A program made the position numbers and the translations under genes. From Nocardioides antri (lineage in GTDB: Bacteria > Actinomycetota > Actinomycetes > Propionibacteriales > Nocardioidaceae): a stretch of DNA of 64,000 nucleotides. Under the pieces are notes generated by a model. That model was not told the origin of the DNA. It was given only the letters and a program-made list of their open reading frames with translations, and did not search any database. The stretch is from NCBI RefSeq assembly GCF_008373765.1, contig NZ_VUJW01000001.1, forward strand, positions 189-64,188, given 5' to 3'. Positions 60,076 through 64,000 of the stretch are shown one piece after another (within the stretch, counting starts at the first letter, position 1; each line of letters opens with the position of its first letter).

Positions 60076-61359
60076 ATGACTTCGCACTCCGTCCTCGACC
60101 GCACCCTCGCCGACTTCGACCCCGAGGTCGCCGAGCAGATCGAGCGTGAGCTGGTCCGCCAGCAGAGCACCCTGGAGATGATCGCCTCGGAGAACTTCGC
60201 GCCGCGGTCGGTCATGGAGGCCCAGGGCTCGGTCCTGACCAACAAGTACGCCGAGGGCTACCCGGGCCGGCGCTACTACGGCGGCTGCGAGAACGTCGAC
60301 GTCGTCGAGCAGCTCGCGATCGACCGGATCAAGGAGCTCTTCGGAGCCGAGGCCGCCAACGTGCAGCCGCACTCCGGCGCCCAGGCGAACGCCGCGGCGA
60401 TGTTCGCCCTGCTGGACCCGGGCGACACCATCCTCGGCCTCGACCTGGCCCACGGCGGTCACCTCACCCACGGCATGCGGATCAACTTCTCCGGCAAGCT
60501 CTACAACGTCGTGGCCTACCAGGTCTCGCCGGACGACTTCCGGATCGACATGGCCGAGGTCGAGCGCCTCGCCGTCGAGCACAAGCCGAAGCTGATCATC
60601 GCCGGCTGGTCGGCGTACCCGCGCCAGCTGGACTTCGCGGAGTTCCGCCGGATCGCCGACAAGGTCGGTGCCTACCTCATGGTCGACATGGCCCACTTCG
60701 CCGGTTTGGTCGCGACCGGCCTGCACCCGAGCCCGGTCCCGCACGCCGACGTCGTCACCACGACCACCCACAAGACCCTCGGTGGACCGCGCGGTGGCGT
60801 GATCCTGAGCAAGCAGGCGCTGGCCAAGAAGATCAACTCCGCGGTCTTCCCCGGCCAGCAGGGTGGCCCGCTGGAGCATGTGATCGCTGCGAAGGCGGTC
60901 GCGTTCAAGATGGCCGCGGAGCCGGCATTCAAGGACCGTCAGCAGCGCACCCTCGAGGGTGCGCGGATCATCGCCGAGCGGCTCTCGCAGCCGGACGTCG
61001 CCGAGGCGGGCATCTCCGTGCTCTCCGGCGGCACCGACGTGCACCTGGTCCTGGTCGACCTGCGCCACTCCGAGCTCGACGGCCAGCAGGGCGAGGACCG
61101 CCTGCACGCGGTCGGGATCACGGTGAACCGCAACGCCGTGCCGTTCGACCCGCGTCCGCCGATGGTCTCCTCGGGCCTGCGGATCGGCACCCCCGCCCTG
61201 GCCACCCGCGGCTTCGACGCCGGGGCGTTCGAGGAGGTCGCCGACATCATCGCGGCCACCCTCGCCGGGGCCGGTGAAGGGGACGACCTCGCCGCGCTGC
61301 GCAGCCGGGTCGAGGCCCTCGCCTCGAAGTTCCCGCTCTACCCGACCCTGGAGGACTGA
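60076..61359 (+). CDS. glyA: Serine hydroxymethyltransferase
   Basis: A 427-residue PLP enzyme that joins glycine and methylene-THF into serine. The PLP lysine is in [53 protein letters not shown], and [20 protein letters not shown] are standard SHMT signatures. ATG 60076 is chosen since GGGAGA stands four to five bases upstream; ATG 60064 would add four residues. In this operon it would use both glycine and C1 units from sarcosine and dimethylglycine. A housekeeping glyA is likely elsewhere in the genome. Confidence 0.95.
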   Translation: MTSHSVLDRTLADFDPEVAEQIERELVRQQSTLEMIASENFAPRSVMEAQGSVLTNKYAEGYPGRRYYGGCENVDVVEQLAIDRIKELFGAEAANVQPHSGAQANAAAMFALLDPGDTILGLDLAHGGHLTHGMRINFSGKLYNVVAYQVSPDDFRIDMAEVERLAVEHKPKLIIAGWSAYPRQLDFAEFRRIADKVGAYLMVDMAHFAGLVATGLHPSPVPHADVVTTTTHKTLGGPRGGVILSKQALAKKINSAVFPGQQGGPLEHVIAAKAVAFKMAAEPAFKDRQQRTLEGARIIAERLSQPDVAEAGISVLSGGTDVHLVLVDLRHSELDGQQGEDRLHAVGITVNRNAVPFDPRPPMVSSGLRIGTPALATRGFDAGAFEEVADIIAATLAGAGEGDDLAALRSRVEALASKFPLYPTLED

Positions 61360-62576
61360 TGGCCAAGCTGCTTCCGGAGCACCCGGCCTGGCTGTGGCGG
61401 GACCCCGACCCGAAGTCGTCGTACGACGCGGTCGTGGTCGGTGGCGGCGGCCACGGTCTCGCGACCGCCTACTACCTGGCCAAGAACCACGGCATGACCA
61501 ACATCGCCGTGCTGGAGAAGGGGTGGCTCGCGGGCGGCAACATGGCCCGCAACACGACCATCATCCGGTCCAACTACCTGTGGGACGAGAGCGCGGCGAT
61601 CTACGAGTTCTCGCTGAAGCAGTGGGAGCAGCTGCCGGCCGAGCTGGACTACGACTTCCTGTTCAGCCAGCGCGGGGTCCTCAACCTGGCGCACACGCTC
61701 CAGGACGTCCGTGAGGCCACCCGGCGGATCAACGCCAACCGGCTCAACCGGGTCGACGCGGAATGGCTGGAGCCCGACGAGGTGGCGAAGGTCTGCCCGA
61801 TCGTCAACGTCTCGCAGGACGTGCGCTACCCGGTCCTCGGTGCGACCTTCCAGCCGCGCGCGGGCATCGCGAAGCACGACCACGTGGCGTGGGCCTTCGC
61901 CAGGGCCTGCGACGCGATGGGCGTCGACATCATCCAGAACTGCGAGGTCACCGGCTTCGTCAAGGACGGCGACCGCGTCGTCGGCGTCGAGACCACCCGC
62001 GGCCGGATCAACGCCGGCAGCGTCGGTCTGGTGGCCGCCGGCCACAGCACCGTGCTGGCGGAGAAGGCGGGCTTCCGGCTCCCCGTGCAGTCCCACCCCC
62101 TGCAGGCGCTGGTCTCCGAGCTCTACGAGCCGGTCCACCCGACGGTGGTCATGTCCAACCACGTCCACGTCTACGTGTCCCAGGCCCACAAGGGCGAGCT
62201 GGTGATGGGCGCCGGCGTGGACGCCTACAACGGCTACGGTCAGCGCGGCTCCTTCCACGTGATCGAGCACCAGATGGCCGCGGCTCTCGAGCTGTTCCCC
62301 ATCTTCGGGCGCGCGCACCTGCTGCGCACGTGGGGCGGCATCGTCGACGTCTCGCCCGACGCCTCCCCGATCATCGGCCCGACCCCGCTGGAGAACCTCT
62401 ACATCAACTGCGGGTGGGGCACCGGTGGGTTCAAGGCGACACCCGGCGCCGGCTGGGCGATGGCCCACACCATGGCGACCGGCGAGCCCCACGACCTCAA
62501 CCGTGCGTTCGGGCTGGAGCGGTTCGTCTCCGGTGCGCTCATCGACGAGCACGGCGCCGCTGCCGTGGCCCACTGA
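61359..62576 (+). CDS. soxB: Sarcosine oxidase, beta subunit
   Basis: A 405-residue flavoprotein subunit of heterotetrameric sarcosine oxidase. FAD motif [20 protein letters not shown], then [19 protein letters not shown], which contains the region around the covalent flavin site, and the C-terminal [20 protein letters not shown]. It demethylates sarcosine to glycine at the alpha-beta interface, with formaldehyde or methylene-THF as product. Its ATG overlaps the glyA stop by one base (TGATG). Followed by soxD and soxA as in other sox operons; soxG should lie beyond the window. Confidence 0.95.
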   Translation: MAKLLPEHPAWLWRDPDPKSSYDAVVVGGGGHGLATAYYLAKNHGMTNIAVLEKGWLAGGNMARNTTIIRSNYLWDESAAIYEFSLKQWEQLPAELDYDFLFSQRGVLNLAHTLQDVREATRRINANRLNRVDAEWLEPDEVAKVCPIVNVSQDVRYPVLGATFQPRAGIAKHDHVAWAFARACDAMGVDIIQNCEVTGFVKDGDRVVGVETTRGRINAGSVGLVAAGHSTVLAEKAGFRLPVQSHPLQALVSELYEPVHPTVVMSNHVHVYVSQAHKGELVMGAGVDAYNGYGQRGSFHVIEHQMAAALELFPIFGRAHLLRTWGGIVDVSPDASPIIGPTPLENLYINCGWGTGGFKATPGAGWAMAHTMATGEPHDLNRAFGLERFVSGALIDEHGAAAVAH

Positions 62577-62602
62577 CCTTCAAGACCGAGGAGCTGCTCA
62601 CG

Positions 62603-62911
62603 ATGATGCTGCTGACCTGCCCGTGGTGTGGCCCGCGGGACGAGACCGAGTACCACTACGGCGGCCAGGCCCACGTGGCCTACCCCGAGAACCCCAGCGA
62701 CCTGTCGGACGAGGAGTGGGCGGACTACCTGTTCTTCCGCGACAACCCCAAGGGCCCGTTCGCCGAGCGGTGGTCCCACAGCGCGGGCTGCCGTCGGTGG
62801 TTCAACGTCGTCCGTGACACCGCGACCTACCAGGTCCTGAAGGTCTACACCAACGCCGACGACCCGCTTCCCGTGGTCGGCTCCAGCGCAGAAGCAGGAG
62901 GCTCCCGATGA
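62603..62911 (+). CDS. soxD: Sarcosine oxidase, delta subunit
   Basis: A 102-residue SoxD. A zinc-binding motif is visible: CPWCGPRDETEYHYGGQAH with two Cys and a His, completed by HSAGCRRWFNVVRDTAT. SoxD lies at the periphery of the sarcosine oxidase tetramer and binds zinc. ATG 62603 follows GAGGAG. It overlaps soxA by ATGA. Gene order soxB-soxD-soxA is the classical one. Confidence 0.94.
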   Translation: MMLLTCPWCGPRDETEYHYGGQAHVAYPENPSDLSDEEWADYLFFRDNPKGPFAERWSHSAGCRRWFNVVRDTATYQVLKVYTNADDPLPVVGSSAEAGGSR

Positions 62912-64000
62912 GCAGCCAGTCCCACCGCCTCCCCACCGGAGGGCGGATCGACCGCGACCGGGTCCTGACGTTCTCCGTGGACGGGGTGGACTACACCGGC
63001 CACCCCGGCGACACCGTCGCCTCCGCGCTGCTGGCCAACGGCCGGGTGAGCGTCGGCGACTCCATCTACCGGCGCCGGCCCCGCGGCATCATGGCGGCTG
63101 GCGTCGAGGAGCCCAACGCGCTGCTCCAGGTCGGCGGCGACTGCCCCGAGCCGATGGTCCCCGCGACCACGCGCGAGCTGGTCGACGGGTTCACCGCGTC
63201 CACGCTGAGCGGGCTCGGTGTCCTCGACCCGCTGCCCGACGACGCGGTCTACGACAAGAAGTTCGTCCACGCCGACGTCCTCGTCATCGGCGGAGGCTCC
63301 GCCGGCCTCGCCGCAGCGCTGTCCGCTGCCCGGTCCGACGCGCGCGTCGTGCTGATCGACGAGCAGCCCGAGCTCGGTGGCTCGCTGCTGGCGAGCCGGC
63401 GCGAGCTGGTCGACGGCATGCCTGCCCTGCACTGGGTCGCGTCGGCCGCGGCCACGCTCGACGCGGCCCCCGAGGTCACGGTGCTCAACCGCACCGTCGC
63501 GTTCGGCTCGTACGACGCCAACTACGTGCTGGCCGTGCAGAACCGCACCGACCACCTCGACGGCGCCACTCCGACGGGGGTCTCGCGGCAGCGGGTCTGG
63601 CACATCCGGGCCCGTCAGGTGGTGCTGGCGACCGGCGCCCACGAGCGCCCGCTGGTGTTCGCCGGCAACGACCGTCCCGGCGTGATGCTGGCCGGCGCCG
63701 TCCGGACCTACATCAACCGGTACGCCGTCAGGCCGGGCGACCGCGCGGTCGTCGCGACCACCAACGACAGCGCCTACGACACCGTCGACGACCTGCTCGC
63801 AGCCGATGTCGACGTCGCCGCCGTGCTCGACGCCCGCGACGTGCTCTCCGGGCGCGCTGCCGAGATCGCCGCGCACGGCGTACGGGTGATCCCGTCCAGC
63901 ACCGTGCAGGACACCGACGGCGACCCGAGCACCGGCCGGCTGACCCGGGTCCACGTCGGGACCCTCGGCGACGACGGCGCGGCCACCTCGTGGGAGAGCC
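62908..64000 (+). CDS. soxA: Sarcosine oxidase, alpha subunit (partial, runs off the window)
   Basis: The first 364 residues of a subunit normally about 950-1000 long; the remainder lies to the right. An N-terminal 2Fe-2S-ferredoxin-like fold without the cluster cysteines (FSVDGVDYTGHPGDTVASAL) is followed by an NAD/FAD domain with VLVIGGGSAGLAAALSAAR and the LATGAHERPLVFAGNDRPGV block. The missing part should hold the GcvT domain that hands the C1 unit to THF. ATG 62908 overlaps soxD as ATGA. Confidence 0.95.
   Translation, partial: MSSQSHRLPTGGRIDRDRVLTFSVDGVDYTGHPGDTVASALLANGRVSVGDSIYRRRPRGIMAAGVEEPNALLQVGGDCPEPMVPATTRELVDGFTASTLSGLGVLDPLPDDAVYDKKFVHADVLVIGGGSAGLAAALSAARSDARVVLIDEQPELGGSLLASRRELVDGMPALHWVASAAATLDAAPEVTVLNRTVAFGSYDANYVLAVQNRTDHLDGATPTGVSRQRVWHIRARQVVLATGAHERPLVFAGNDRPGVMLAGAVRTYINRYAVRPGDRAVVATTNDSAYDTVDDLLAADVDVAAVLDARDVLSGRAAEIAAHGVRVIPSSTVQDTDGDPSTGRLTRVHVGTLGDDGAATSWES

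Noticed and set aside
58819-61107. 762-codon minus-strand frame
   Set aside because: Antisense shadow of fdhA and glyA.

Overview
The window is about 70 percent GC, densely coded, with frequent GTG starts and 4-base ATGA/GTGA overlaps, and it encodes a mycothiol-dependent formaldehyde dehydrogenase. This points to a high-GC actinobacterium, most likely of the Nocardioidaceae (Nocardioides-like); the genus is an inference from gene content. No tRNA, rRNA, CRISPR array, insertion sequence or phage gene was seen, so the window looks chromosomal.

Layout. 0.1-12.9 kb: an MMPL transporter divergent from a two-component system, a DUF2071 protein, two coupled GAF-ANTAR regulators, a DUF488 protein, an epimerase, several small proteins, a zinc alcohol dehydrogenase, DUF1360 and MOSC proteins. 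12.9-17 kb: a large LuxR-type STAND ATPase regulator, a NUDIX hydrolase and an unusual cluster of tiny proteins including a 92 percent identical paralogous pair. 17-24 kb: a probable copper/envelope region with two tandem-repeat lipoproteins, a cupredoxin lipoprotein, a DUF6529 membrane protein and, divergently, an RskA-type anti-sigma factor, a YcnI-like protein and a CopC-CopD fusion. Three near-identical ECF-type promoter motifs (GACCAATCC-N16/17-CGAA) tie this region together. 24-29 kb: a DUF1906 glycosidase-like protein with two peptidoglycan-binding repeats, and pyruvate carboxylase.

29-64 kb is essentially one metabolic island for choline and glycine betaine catabolism and the one-carbon units it releases. 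Choline enters by an ABC transporter and is oxidised by BetA and BetB. Glycine betaine may also enter by a second OpuA-type ABC transporter. A Rieske monooxygenase and its reductase demethylate betaine to dimethylglycine plus formaldehyde; dimethylglycine oxidase and heterotetrameric sarcosine oxidase complete the path to glycine, with methylene-tetrahydrofolate as by-product; serine hydroxymethyltransferase joins glycine and the C1 unit into serine. Formaldehyde is handled by FdhA and by MscR with a metallo-beta-lactamase-fold partner. FolD, PurU and a short MTHFR interconvert folate C1 units, and FolP, FolC and PabA may expand the folate pool. An arylsulfatase-FGE-DUF202-DUF202 operon and a LysR regulator sit inside the island.

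The most interesting regulatory observation is a family of 15-bp palindromes (about TTGCGTANTACGCAA). They occur as pairs exactly 19 bp apart, centre to centre, in front of purU, betB, folD and dimethylglycine oxidase, and singly over the start codon of the IclR-family gene in the middle of the island. They probably define an IclR regulon for the whole choline-to-serine pathway. A separate LysR-type box (ATAGACAGTGTCTAT and an imperfect copy) flanks the LysR gene and precedes the betaine ABC transporter.
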